Source of the DNA: Massilibacteroides sp.
GTDB taxonomy: Bacteria; Bacteroidota; Bacteroidia; Bacteroidales; Tannerellaceae
Assembly: GCF_028705895.1 (NCBI RefSeq)
Contig: NZ_JAQWCQ010000008.1
Span: 32,710 to 96,709 of the forward strand
Reading direction: 5' to 3'
Length of the DNA: 64,000 bases
Part shown: positions 27,989 to 36,519 of the stretch, piece by piece
How the letters are laid out: each line of letters begins with the position of its first letter
Position numbering within the stretch: position 1 is the first letter of the stretch
Notes under the pieces: model-generated
What the model was told of the DNA's origin: nothing
What the model saw: only the letters and a program-made list of their open reading frames with translations
The model's database searches: none
Translations under genes and position numbers: made by a program

Positions 27989-29005
27989 ATGATTTCTTCT
28001 TTTACACGTCAGTTATATCAGTTTCTCAAAGATTGGTTTTCCGATTCTCCCACAATCCGGATACATACGTCGGGTTCTACAGGAGCACCTAAGGAAATAA
28101 CTGCCCGTAAAACACAGATGATTGAAAGTGCCAGGATGACTTGCGGTTTTCTGGGATTGAAAGAAAATGATAAAGCTTTGTTGTGCTTACCTTTAGAATA
28201 CATAGCCGGAAAAATGGTTGTGGTTCGCGCCCTGTATGCCGGACTCGATCTTTATCCCGTAGAACCATGCGGACATCCGTTGGCCGACACAGACATAGTT
28301 TTCGATTTTGCCGCCATGATTCCCCTGCAGGTATATAACTCCTTACAAATACCGGAAGAACGTAAAAAGTTATCCGAAATAAAACATCTTATCATAGGAG
28401 GAGGAGCTATGGATGAAGCTATGGAAAAAGAATTAGCCGACTTTCCGAATGCGATTTATTCAACTTATGGAATGACGGAAACGCTTTCGCATATCGCTCT
28501 GCGCAGACTAAACGGAATAAATGCAAGCCCCTATTATACGCCATTACCAACAGTAAAACTTAGTCTTTCTGAAGAGAACACCTTAGTTATCGATGCTCCG
28601 CTTGTTTCGGACGAACCACTAATAACCAATGATATTGCCGAATTAAGAACAGACGGAAGTTTTCGTATTCTCGGCAGAAAAGACAATGTGATCAATACAG
28701 GAGGCATAAAAGTACAGATAGAAGAGGTAGAACAGCTTCTGAAACCTCATATCGTTTCTCTATTCGCTATAACCTCTGTTCCCCACCCTAAATTAGGAGA
28801 AGCCATTGTCTTATTAGTCGAATCCGATATAGAGAAAGAAAGTATAAAGAACGCCATACGTCAACTACTCTCGCGGCACAAACAACCGCTCGGCATTTTT
28901 CAGGTAGCGCGTATTCCTCAAACAGGAAATGGTAAACCAGACAGAATCAGGATAAAAAAACTGGCAGAACAAATCTGTCCTGCCAGTACATTAACACACA
29001 TTTAG
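27989..29005 (+). CDS. MenE (o-succinylbenzoate-CoA ligase)
   Basis: Activates o-succinylbenzoate to its CoA thioester through an acyl-adenylate. Compact ANL enzyme of 338 aa, shorter than the E. coli protein. Motifs are IHTSGSTGAPKEITARK near the N terminus, STYGMTETLSHIALR, the ILGRKDNVINTGGIKVQ hinge and the final catalytic Lys in PQTGNGKPDRIRIKK. ATG at 27989 is preferred over an in-frame ATG 66 bp upstream, which overlaps menC and adds a non-conserved 22-residue tail. The last codons contain a terminator serving the opposite strand. Confidence 0.92.
   Translation: MISSFTRQLYQFLKDWFSDSPTIRIHTSGSTGAPKEITARKTQMIESARMTCGFLGLKENDKALLCLPLEYIAGKMVVVRALYAGLDLYPVEPCGHPLADTDIVFDFAAMIPLQVYNSLQIPEERKKLSEIKHLIIGGGAMDEAMEKELADFPNAIYSTYGMTETLSHIALRRLNGINASPYYTPLPTVKLSLSEENTLVIDAPLVSDEPLITNDIAELRTDGSFRILGRKDNVINTGGIKVQIEEVEQLLKPHIVSLFAITSVPHPKLGEAIVLLVESDIEKESIKNAIRQLLSRHKQPLGIFQVARIPQTGNGKPDRIRIKKLAEQICPASTLTHI
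28954..28987 (-). terminator. Minus-strand terminator inside the 3' end of menE
   Basis: Read on the minus strand, an 8-bp perfect stem, ACTGGCAG/CTGCCAGT (28960-28967 with 28980-28987), is followed by seven T's. It would end the DUF438 transcript about 50-85 bp past its stop codon, within menE coding sequence. Confidence 0.82.
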
Positions 29006-29037
29006 TATAAAACTACTATACAAACTAACCCCAATTT

Positions 29038-30270
29038 TTATCTTTTCGTATAGGACAACAAACGCTGTTCGCCTTCTAATTGACGGTAATGCGTTAAATC
29101 CTGCGTGCATTCGATAACGCCAAGATATTCTCCGGCTTCATTCCGAAGCGCTATGTATTCTATGTAAACAAACATACCTTTGAAATTAATCCAGAAAGCA
29201 GCATTCGATTCTTTTCCACTCTTAAAGTCCTCTAATATCTGTTCTACAATATGCACGCTATGAGGCGGATGGCAAAGTTGAACGCTACGTCCGATAATCG
29301 CTTTGTTGCGATCAAAAATCCGGTGCGGCCCTAAAGAGAAAAACTTCACTTTGTCGTCTTTATCAACAAAAGTTATATCCATTGGCAGCAGATTGAAGAA
29401 AGCCGTCAGCTCTTCCACAGAGAAACTACCGGTCGGTAATCTCACACTTCCTTTTCCGGAATAGCTCACCTCGCTTACTTCTATATTCTCAGGTTTCCAC
29501 TCTACTTGGGGATCATACAGACAATAACCAAACTCCATCGTCTGATCATAAATATGATACCATTCTTCTTCTGTCAACGCATCGAGACACATCGGCAACA
29601 GAATCTGCTCTTCTTTAAAGATCATTCCCTCTATCGCACCTAAAGCCGGTTCAAGAATGTCGACAATCGCAGCCATCAAATCGGGGGCTCCTTTGGTGTT
29701 ACGCGTATTCAGAAATTCATGTGCCTCTTTGAGCATGGCACGTGTTTCATCGTGCTTCCCCCACATTACTTTAGGAGGGCCGGTTATACCATGCTTCTCC
29801 ATGAAAGGAAACAGCAAATACTCTTTCCGGCGATAATGTTTATCGACATCTGAAAGTTCATTGAATGCCGTCTTCAATGCAATCATATAATTCATAAAAT
29901 CCTCCGGTTTTAGGGAAGGAGCTTTTACAAATAACTCACGCGTGCGATCAATCACTTTCGTCAGCTCAATATTTTCTTTTTTGAAGGTATCAACGGGGTG
30001 TCCGGGAGGATAAGGCGCTGCATTATCTTGTATAATGTGCCCTTCTAAAACGGCTGTATGTATATCACAAAACTTTAATACTTCTTCTTCGGGAAGCCCT
30101 TCGGAGATAAGCTCTTGTTCAACTTCGACCACTTCTCCATACGGGATGCGGCTCAACAAACCGATCAACTGATTACGGACAACTTCCGGTGCTTCTCCGG
30201 AATGCAACTGCAAGATAAGATGCTTTAAAAGCTCTTTTCTTTTTTCTGAATTATTAATTAGTTCACTCAT
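29038..30270 (-). CDS. DUF438 / hemerythrin-like / PAS domain protein
   Basis: 410-aa cytoplasmic protein with three parts. The N terminus (about 1-80) is DUF438, including GEVVEVEQELISEGLPEEEVLKFCDIHT. The middle (about 110-250) is a hemerythrin-like HHE helical bundle with HYRRKEYLLFPFMEKHG and KHDETR that could bind a di-iron centre. The C terminus (about 290-400) is a PAS domain with FFNLLPMDITFVDKDDKVKFFS and IGRSVQLCHPP. Such proteins are presumed redox, O2 or NO sensors, but no output domain is present. It has its own -7 box at 30297-30304 and lies 67 bp downstream of the uracil permease gene. Convergent with menE. Confidence 0.87.
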   Translation of the reverse strand: MSELINNSEKRKELLKHLILQLHSGEAPEVVRNQLIGLLSRIPYGEVVEVEQELISEGLPEEEVLKFCDIHTAVLEGHIIQDNAAPYPPGHPVDTFKKENIELTKVIDRTRELFVKAPSLKPEDFMNYMIALKTAFNELSDVDKHYRRKEYLLFPFMEKHGITGPPKVMWGKHDETRAMLKEAHEFLNTRNTKGAPDLMAAIVDILEPALGAIEGMIFKEEQILLPMCLDALTEEEWYHIYDQTMEFGYCLYDPQVEWKPENIEVSEVSYSGKGSVRLPTGSFSVEELTAFFNLLPMDITFVDKDDKVKFFSLGPHRIFDRNKAIIGRSVQLCHPPHSVHIVEQILEDFKSGKESNAAFWINFKGMFVYIEYIALRNEAGEYLGVIECTQDLTHYRQLEGEQRLLSYTKR

Positions 30271-30296
30271 AGCTTTAATCTGTATTAATTTATCAG

Positions 30297-30304
30297 CAAA
30301 GCTA
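30297..30304 (-). promoter_or_regulatory. -7 box for the DUF438 gene
   Basis: TAGCTTTG on the minus strand is an exact TAnnTTTG match 26 bp upstream of the DUF438 start. Confidence 0.5.
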
Positions 30305-30337
30305 TGAGTAGTAAGGCCTTTAAATATGTCTCATTTG

Positions 30338-31540
30338 TTACAAGTTTGACTCTTTTTCGTGATATGGCAGTATAAGGTTCAAAAGTACACCGATAATAGC
30401 CGCCAATCCGATTCCTGTCATAGAAAATTCGCCGACCTGAAAGATGGCTCCGCCGATACCAAAAGTCAACGTCAAAGAAACAATGATCAGGTTACGCGTA
30501 TTTCCCATATCTGTTTTGGCATTCACTAACGTACTGATGCCAACCGACGCGATTGTTCCGAAAAGCAACATCATAATTCCGCCTAATACTGATTCGGGAA
30601 TGGACTTCAACACGGCACTAACCTTGCCCACAACGGAAAATAATATTCCTGCTACTGCAGCAATTCGAATAACAGCCGGATCCGTAATTTTCGTCAATGA
30701 GATAGCTCCTGTTACTTCTGCATAGGTAGTTACAGGAGGCCCTCCCAGTAATCCCGCAACGGAACAGGCAACTCCATCTCCAAGCAAAGTACGATGCAAG
30801 CCCGGATCTTTCACAAAATCCTTGCCCGTAACCCCATTAATGGCATAAACTCCACCGATATGTTCAATGACCGGAGCTATTGCTACAGGAACCATAAACA
30901 CAATTGCTCCCCAGGAAAATTCCGGTCGTACAAATTGAGGAAGTGCTAACCAGGCTGCTTCTTTTATTGGTTGGTAGTCGATTATACCGAAACAAGCTGA
31001 AGCAATATATCCTGTTATGATACCAATAAAAATAGGTATTAGTTTTAATAACCCTTTACCTAACATCGAAACTAAAACGGCAGCAGCTAAGGAAATCAAT
31101 GCAATCGTCCAATTACTTTTGGCCATATTCACACCCGATCCGGCTAAAGACAGACCGATTAGAATGATAACCGGGCCGATCACTGCCGGAGGAAATAAAC
31201 GATTAATTAACTGCAAGCCCCTCCATTTAACAAGGAAACTCATCAAACCGTACACACCTCCTACTGCGATAAGTCCGCACATAGTTCCGGCAAGACCGTA
31301 TAACTCGGTTGCTTTAATTATCGGTGCGATAAAGGCAAAACTACTTCCCAGGAAAAGAGGAACTTTTCCCTTCGTTATTAAATGAAAAATCAGGGTACCT
31401 AAGCCTGCGGTAAACAAAGCTGTTGAAGGGTCTAAGCCAACTAATAGAGGGACAAGGACTGTAGCGCCAAAAGCTACGAATAGAAACTGAACTCCTACAA
31501 CAGTTTTCTGTACCGGATTCAGTCGTTTTGCATTTTCCAT
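30338..31540 (-). CDS. Uracil/xanthine permease (NCS2, UraA-type)
   Basis: Inner-membrane nucleobase:cation symporter of 400 aa with about 12-14 membrane segments. UraA-group features are the N-terminal VGVQFLFVAFGATVLVPLLVGLDPSTALFTAGLGT, a LGSSFAFIAPI half-helix, the substrate motif with the acidic residue in VPVAIAPVIEHIGGV, and LLGGPPVTTYAEVTGAI. Uracil uptake is the most likely function. Xanthine cannot be excluded by eye. It is divergent from msrA, sharing a 50-bp intergenic region with a perfect palindrome. Its leader would be about 20 nt. Confidence 0.9.
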   Translation of the reverse strand: MENAKRLNPVQKTVVGVQFLFVAFGATVLVPLLVGLDPSTALFTAGLGTLIFHLITKGKVPLFLGSSFAFIAPIIKATELYGLAGTMCGLIAVGGVYGLMSFLVKWRGLQLINRLFPPAVIGPVIILIGLSLAGSGVNMAKSNWTIALISLAAAVLVSMLGKGLLKLIPIFIGIITGYIASACFGIIDYQPIKEAAWLALPQFVRPEFSWGAIVFMVPVAIAPVIEHIGGVYAINGVTGKDFVKDPGLHRTLLGDGVACSVAGLLGGPPVTTYAEVTGAISLTKITDPAVIRIAAVAGILFSVVGKVSAVLKSIPESVLGGIMMLLFGTIASVGISTLVNAKTDMGNTRNLIIVSLTLTFGIGGAIFQVGEFSMTGIGLAAIIGVLLNLILPYHEKESNL

Positions 31541-31552
31541 TAACTAATAAAG

Positions 31553-31574
31553 ATTATATTTGCGCAAATATAAT
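31553..31574. promoter_or_regulatory. 22-bp perfect palindrome carrying both divergent -7 boxes (uracil permease / msrA)
   Basis: Half-sites ATTATATTTGC (31553-31563) and GCAAATATAAT (31564-31574) are exact reverse complements. Each contains a perfect TATATTTG box: plus strand at 31555-31562 toward msrA and minus strand at 31565-31572 toward the permease. The two promoters face each other and overlap, so they cannot be occupied together. Confidence 0.75.
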
Positions 31575-31590
31575 TATAGAATTTAAAACT

Positions 31591-32091
31591 ATGTCATCAA
31601 TTAGTAATCAAACTGCAACAGCTTATTTTGCGTCGGGTTGTTTCTGGGGTACGCAATATCATTTTTCAAAAGCGCAGGGTGTGATAAGTACAGCGGTAGG
31701 TTATATGGGCGGACACGTGGACTCACCTTCTTATCAAGAAGTTAAAACGGGAACCACCGGCCATCTGGAAACAATTGAAGTTGTTTATGATCCTTCCAAA
31801 ACAAATTATGAAGCATTGGTGCGCCTTTTTTTTGAAACACATAACTTTACGCAGACAGATGGTCAAGGTCCGGATATAGGAAGTCAATATCTGTCGGCAA
31901 TCTTTTACAGAGACGAAGAACAATTAAAGATTGCTCAGGAATACATAGGCATACTTACCTCGAAAGGATTTGTAGTAGCCACAACGCTTAGACAAGCAGA
32001 AACATTCTGGGTGGGTGAAGACTATCATCAGCACTATTACGACAAGAACGGTTCTTCACCCTATTGCCATATTTACAGGAAGATTTTTTGA
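31591..32091 (+). CDS. Peptide-methionine (S)-S-oxide reductase MsrA
   Basis: Repairs oxidised methionine (S-sulfoxide) in proteins and free Met. 166 aa. The catalytic motif GCFWG has Cys17. GYMGG and YHQHYYDKN are further family motifs, and a Cys near the C terminus (SSPYCH) may act as resolving Cys. No MsrB domain is fused. ATG at 31591 gives a conserved N terminus; an in-frame upstream ATG at 31528 overlaps the divergent permease gene and predates the promoter box, so it is not used. Confidence 0.94.
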   Translation: MSSISNQTATAYFASGCFWGTQYHFSKAQGVISTAVGYMGGHVDSPSYQEVKTGTTGHLETIEVVYDPSKTNYEALVRLFFETHNFTQTDGQGPDIGSQYLSAIFYRDEEQLKIAQEYIGILTSKGFVVATTLRQAETFWVGEDYHQHYYDKNGSSPYCHIYRKIF

Positions 32092-32207
32092 ACACATAAC
32101 AACAATTGAAATTCAACAACTCATTTTTTCAAAAAAAGACATCAGGTGGAACTTCTTTTACGCGCTTGTCAAAAATAGATAAAAGTTTAGTCGATCCGTC
32201 GGAATAT

Positions 32208-33083
32208 TCAATCTTTAATATTTACAGGTATAGTATATCCTAATTCATTGGGATGGTTTTTATCCTGGAACCAATAGGAATCTCCACCGTTTGACTCTAT
32301 ATAGTATAGATTTGTATAACTAAAGTCTTTATCAACCTCTTTCAATTCATTCATTACATTTTCAGGAATCTTCGTATCAATTGGTAACTCATATTCTGTT
32401 TTTTCCCAAAAGTCAAAGGGATAATCAGCATCAATCCCTCCAAAAAATACGTATTTAATAATATTATCATGTAATATAAAATATTCATGAATCCCTGCAT
32501 TATTTATATATCCCCGAATCTCAGCCCCTGAATATTTGGTTTCTATAAATTTGAAATGTGACGAGGGTAAATCAGGCCACCAAGTTTGATCATTCGGTTT
32601 TAGGCTATACATAGCCAGATAAAGTCCGTCATCATTGATAAATACGTGGTGTTCCAACTTGTCAACATCTTTCCAGGGGTATTGAAAATGTAGGGTATAA
32701 AGGCTTTGTTTCATATCGGCACGTTCCGTCCGAGAGACATCCAGAAGTGGTGTGTTTTTATAAGGCAAATCATTAAAGGATTTTTTCACTTCTGAAGGAA
32801 GACTGTTGACATCCTTAAACAGAGTATGTGTCAGTTTCCAAACTTCATTGACATAAGTGATTGTTGTTTCATTTTCGGTTTCATCGATAAAATTTATTTC
32901 GTATCTATCATCATAATTTGAGACTGAGAGAACTGTTCCTGAAGGATTTCTTTTTGCTAAATCAGACTTTATATTCACAGGAAGTTCCTGTTCTTTTATT
33001 ACATCATCATCACTACTACATCCAACAAATACGACAAACAATGTACTTAACAGAACACAATTAATCAAATTTATTCGTTTCAT
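32208..33083 (-). CDS. PepSY-like lipoprotein
   Basis: 291-aa lipoprotein: the first 21 residues are a lipoprotein signal with FVGCSSDDD, and the Asp-rich tail after Cys22 resembles surface-export signals of Bacteroidetes lipoproteins. The rest contains repeated beta-rich segments such as VNIKSDLAKRNPSGTVLSVSNYDDRYEINFID, characteristic of the putative beta-lactamase-inhibitor-like PepSY-like family. Three or four such repeats seem present (near 35, 105, 175 and 240). Function unknown. It has its own minus-strand promoter box at 33131-33138 and no operon partner. Confidence 0.75.
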   Translation of the reverse strand: MKRINLINCVLLSTLFVVFVGCSSDDDVIKEQELPVNIKSDLAKRNPSGTVLSVSNYDDRYEINFIDETENETTITYVNEVWKLTHTLFKDVNSLPSEVKKSFNDLPYKNTPLLDVSRTERADMKQSLYTLHFQYPWKDVDKLEHHVFINDDGLYLAMYSLKPNDQTWWPDLPSSHFKFIETKYSGAEIRGYINNAGIHEYFILHDNIIKYVFFGGIDADYPFDFWEKTEYELPIDTKIPENVMNELKEVDKDFSYTNLYYIESNGGDSYWFQDKNHPNELGYTIPVNIKD

Positions 33084-33130
33084 TTTTCTCGTCTTTTAAT
33101 CTAAAGTTTAAGAATTTGCTTATACACCTA

Positions 33131-33138
33131 CAAACTTA
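33131..33138 (-). promoter_or_regulatory. -7 box for the PepSY-like lipoprotein
   Basis: TAAGTTTG on the minus strand matches TAnnTTTG exactly, 47 bp upstream of the start codon. Confidence 0.5.
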
Positions 33139-33276
33139 AATAATATCAAGAACAAATTATGAAATAGAAAGAAATTAATTTCAAGACATATTCAGTAGTC
33201 AGGAGAGTACACGGCAATAAGACGCAACAACAAGTTACGCCGAGTGCAAGGATTACGAAAGGCTTGCAGTTCGTAA

Positions 33277-34224
33277 TCATTCGCTTTCTGCTTCAAAATT
33301 TCGTTTTTCGTCAATGATATATTCGGGACGGGCTTTGACTTCGTCAAAGAGGATACCGATGTATTGTCCTAAAACTCCTACCGTTAATAACTGCACACCA
33401 CCAAAGAAAGTAACAATTGTAACAATAGAGGTCCATCCACTTTCAGCGTTGCTAAATCCATAGATCTTACCCAAAGTAAACCAGACAGCGAGGAAGAGGC
33501 CAACAATAACGGACAAAAAGCCTAACCCTGCTGCTAACTTCAATGGTTTCTTGGAAAAATAGAGCATCGCGTTTGAAGCAAATTTCAGCATCTTACTAAG
33601 TGGATATTTGGTCTCTCCTGCGATTCGCGGATCACGATCATAATAAAATGGTACTTGCTTAAAGCCTACCCAGCTTATCAATCCCCGAATATATTTCCCT
33701 CGTTCTTTGAAGCGGTCGAATTCGTCCATCACCTTACGATCAATCAAGCGAAAATCTCCCGTGTCAAGCGGAAAATCGACTTCACTCATGTAATTCATCA
33801 TGCGATAGAACATCTTTGCAGAAAACTTCTTGAATATACTTTCTCCCTGACGGGAATTACGCACACAATAAACCACATTTGCTTGTTCCTTTTCCTGAAG
33901 AGCTAATAATTCCGGAATCAGTTCTGGAGGATCCTGCATATCAGCATCAATAATAATAGCCAGTTCAGCATCACAATTATTCACTCCGGCAGTAACGGCA
34001 GGTTGATGCCCGAAATTACGCGAAAAATGAATCACCTTGACGCGGGGATCAGAGACAGCTATCCCATCCAAGAGATAACGGGTTTTATCCTTACTTCCAT
34101 CATTTATATAAATAATTTCAGCCGGATTTGGCAATGAAAGCACCACCTCTTTCGTACGTCGGTAAGATTCAAGGATAACTTCTTCTTCGTTATAACACGG
34201 AACGATAATGGCTACTTTTTTCAT
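33277..34224 (-). CDS. Glycosyltransferase family 2, polyprenyl-phosphate type (GtrB/ArnC-like)
   Basis: 315-aa membrane-anchored enzyme expected to transfer a sugar from a nucleotide sugar to undecaprenyl phosphate. The GT-A domain (1-220) has IVPCYNEEEVI, YINDGSKDKT and the metal site DADMQDPPELI. Two membrane helices follow at about 228-255 and 262-290, with the short tail YIIDEKRNFEAESE. The GtrA-family gene lies 7 bp upstream in the same operon, so the pair would make and flip a lipid-linked sugar for surface-glycan decoration. A 9-bp inverted repeat, GATTACGAA/TTCGTAATC (33251-33278), overlaps its stop codon but lacks a T-tract. Confidence 0.92.
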   Translation of the reverse strand: MKKVAIIVPCYNEEEVILESYRRTKEVVLSLPNPAEIIYINDGSKDKTRYLLDGIAVSDPRVKVIHFSRNFGHQPAVTAGVNNCDAELAIIIDADMQDPPELIPELLALQEKEQANVVYCVRNSRQGESIFKKFSAKMFYRMMNYMSEVDFPLDTGDFRLIDRKVMDEFDRFKERGKYIRGLISWVGFKQVPFYYDRDPRIAGETKYPLSKMLKFASNAMLYFSKKPLKLAAGLGFLSVIVGLFLAVWFTLGKIYGFSNAESGWTSIVTIVTFFGGVQLLTVGVLGQYIGILFDEVKARPEYIIDEKRNFEAESE

Positions 34225-34231
34225 TCTGTAT

Positions 34232-34609
34232 TTATGATTTAAAGGTATAGAACTTATTCATAACAAAGTTTATAACCGTGTAAAAAGCCATAGCTATCAA
34301 CTGATTATAATAAGAATCTATTGTAAGGTTTGCATTGAGATATAACAACAAACCAAGCTGCAACAAATAGCAAACGGCAAAGACAATTCCAAACCGGAGT
34401 GCACTGGAAGACCAGCTTGCAGAACTCTTAAAAGTCCACTGTTTGTTCCAGACAAAACTATTTATCAAGCCGGCTACATACCCCACAATATTGGATATTA
34501 CATCAGAAACACCAAAAATCTTCATCATTACCCAGATAACGGCAGCCGTTATCAACGTATTCCCCACACCTACAAGGCCATATTTAATCGCCTGATTGAT
34601 TATTCCCAT
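34232..34609 (-). CDS. GtrA-family membrane protein
   Basis: 125-aa protein with four hydrophobic helices, typical GtrA size. The hallmark VGYVAGLINSFVWNKQWTFK occupies the middle and VINFVMNKFYTFKS the C terminus. The family is thought to flip polyprenyl-phosphate-linked sugars. ATG at 34609 (MGIINQ) is preferred; an in-frame ATG six codons upstream is possible. Both overlap the upstream hypothetical gene (stop at 34584), so the genes are co-translated. The glycosyltransferase partner follows 7 bp downstream. Confidence 0.88.
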   Translation of the reverse strand: MGIINQAIKYGLVGVGNTLITAAVIWVMMKIFGVSDVISNIVGYVAGLINSFVWNKQWTFKSSASWSSSALRFGIVFAVCYLLQLGLLLYLNANLTIDSYYNQLIAMAFYTVINFVMNKFYTFKS

Positions 34610-35336
34610 ATTTTTTATCCAAAACATCCCGCACTTCTTCTTCGGAGAGTTCCTTTACATTCGTAATTGTATATGAATTATACAAGAAATTACCGTAAAG
34701 ATTGCATTCGTTTATAACCTTATCTAATAAATCTTTAATGTTTAACCTGACAGGTACAAGAGCGACTAATTCTACATATATATCATGTATCGTCAAACGT
34801 TCTATTTCACAATCATCAGACTCAAGGTAATAAGCAAATTCTCGTTCTATTATCTGCCTGTGTAATTGTTCAAACGGCTTATTCTCCTTTGAAGGAAACA
34901 TCATATAAAACCGTAATTTTTCTCCTCTACCACCCAAACCGGTCGAAATATAAACCTGTTTTTCGTCCGATAATTCCGACTCTAAAGAGATCCGGCTTTC
35001 CATTAAAGCCATATAAGCCCAGTCGGTCACATCTTCCGAAGAATGAGTCACATACTCTTCCAAAGCTCTAAAAGCTCTCACCTGTCTCGATGCAGCCAAC
35101 GAAGTAAGCACATAGCGCTTATATTCGGTACTTGTCTCCTCATCGTTCAGCATCTCAATAAAAGAATCATATTCTATATCCGTCAATTCATTGCGTTCTT
35201 TTCTGATCTGCTCTGAATATTTGAAATATTCCATCTGTAATTCTACCGGCACCCGTTGTTCAAGTATATGAAAACGACCATCTATTTTACTGAAAGAGTC
35301 ACGGAATTTTGAGAAAACGTCTTCTTTATCTTTCAT
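34584..35336 (-). CDS. Hypothetical cytoplasmic protein upstream of gtrA-like gene
   Basis: 250 aa, strongly charged, no signal peptide or membrane segment. I do not recognise the family. The region around 60-115 (MLNDEETSTEYKRYVLTSLA and RAFRALEEYV) looks like one or two HEAT-type helical pairs. The later part contains YISTGLGGRGEKLRFYMMFPS, then LESDDCEIERLTIHDIYVELVALVPVRLNI, which reads like a ferredoxin-like beta-alpha fold. It is the first gene of the operon with GtrA and the glycosyltransferase and overlaps gtrA by 26 bp. A -7 box lies at 35386-35393. Confidence 0.75.
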   Translation of the reverse strand: MKDKEDVFSKFRDSFSKIDGRFHILEQRVPVELQMEYFKYSEQIRKERNELTDIEYDSFIEMLNDEETSTEYKRYVLTSLAASRQVRAFRALEEYVTHSSEDVTDWAYMALMESRISLESELSDEKQVYISTGLGGRGEKLRFYMMFPSKENKPFEQLHRQIIEREFAYYLESDDCEIERLTIHDIYVELVALVPVRLNIKDLLDKVINECNLYGNFLYNSYTITNVKELSEEEVRDVLDKKYGNNQSGD

Positions 35337-35385
35337 AACCCTTTGTTTTAAATGATTAATACTTATGTAACCATAATAAACAGAA

Positions 35386-35393
35386 CAAAGTTA
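35386..35393 (-). promoter_or_regulatory. -7 box for the hypothetical/gtrA/GT2 operon
   Basis: TAACTTTG on the minus strand is an exact TAnnTTTG match 49 bp upstream of the first start codon. Confidence 0.5.
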
Positions 35394-35522
35394 GTGATTT
35401 TTACCAAAAAGATTCTAATACGGTTAAAATAAAGGTGAATCAGATATTCGTTCATAACTCATATAATATAGTCCTCATCTGCTCAAACACGCCTGAAGTG
35501 TGCAGCTTTATAAGGAAAAGTA

Positions 35523-35552
35523 TTTGACTTATTGAATGTTTGATTATTTTTG
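35523..35552 (+). promoter_or_regulatory. Promoter of the etf/acyl-CoA dehydrogenase operon
   Basis: TTTG (35523-35526) and TATTTTTG (35545-35552) match the -33 and -7 elements with an 18-bp gap. The etfB start follows 57 bp downstream of the -7 box. Confidence 0.7.
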
Positions 35553-35609
35553 CAGTCAATGAAATTATGCAATCCATTTATAAATGGTAAAATCTAATAT
35601 CACAGTAAT

Positions 35610-36482
35610 ATGAGTTTAAGAATTATTGTTTTAGCGAAACAGGTTCCGGACACTCGGAATGTTGGAAAAGACGCGATGAAGGCCGATGGAACGGTCAATC
35701 GTGCAGCCCTTCCCGCCATTTTTAATCCGGAAGATCTGAACGCTTTGGAACAGGCTCTTCGATTGAAAGACGCTAATCCGGGTACTACGGTCACATTATT
35801 AACCATGGGACCGGGTCGTGCCGCCGAAATCATCCGCGAAGGTTTATATCGTGGTGCTGACGGTGGTTTTTTATTGACAGACCGTGCCTTTGCGGGTGCT
35901 GATACCTTAGCTACATCGTATGCTTTATCTATGGCCATTCGCAAGATAAAGGAGTATGATATTATCCTTTGCGGACGTCAGGCAATTGACGGAGATACGG
36001 CTCAGGTAGGTCCTCAGGTTGCCGAAAAGTTAGGGCTGAATCAGATTACCTATGCAGAGGAAATTTTCGGTGTGGAAAATGGGAAAATTACAGTTAAAAG
36101 ACGTTTGGAAAGAGGTGTGGAGACGGTAGAAGCAAAATTGCCTATTGTTATTACGGTTAATGGATCAGCTCCTGATTGTCGCCCTCGAAATGCCAAATTG
36201 GTTCAAAAATATAAACACGCCAAAACAGTTACGGAAAAACAGGAAGCATCTGCTGACTATCTGGAATTATTCAGTACCCGCCCTTATCTTAATTTAACGG
36301 ATTGGAATGTAGCAGACGTAAACGCGGATGTGGTACAATGTGGTCTGTCCGGTTCACCAACAAAAGTAAAGCGTATTGAAAACGTAATCTTTCAGGCAAA
36401 GGAAAGTAAAACATTACAACCGACCGATGGCGAAATGGATGAATTAATGAAAGAGCTAATTGCAAATCATACCATCGGATAA
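35610..36482 (+). CDS. Electron transfer flavoprotein subunit beta
   Basis: 290-aa small subunit of the FAD-containing electron carrier that takes electrons from acyl-CoA dehydrogenase. Domain hallmarks are the N-terminal VLAKQVPDTRNVGKDAMKADGTVNR, LYRGADGGFLLTD, the nucleotide-binding CGRQAIDGDTAQVGPQVAEKLGL and the signature VKRRLERGVETVEAKLPIVITV. First gene of the etfB-etfA-dehydrogenase operon. Confidence 0.95.
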   Translation: MSLRIIVLAKQVPDTRNVGKDAMKADGTVNRAALPAIFNPEDLNALEQALRLKDANPGTTVTLLTMGPGRAAEIIREGLYRGADGGFLLTDRAFAGADTLATSYALSMAIRKIKEYDIILCGRQAIDGDTAQVGPQVAEKLGLNQITYAEEIFGVENGKITVKRRLERGVETVEAKLPIVITVNGSAPDCRPRNAKLVQKYKHAKTVTEKQEASADYLELFSTRPYLNLTDWNVADVNADVVQCGLSGSPTKVKRIENVIFQAKESKTLQPTDGEMDELMKELIANHTIG

Positions 36483-36519
36483 ACCGGAGGCTACTAATCA
36501 TTATAAGCACGAAAAAATT

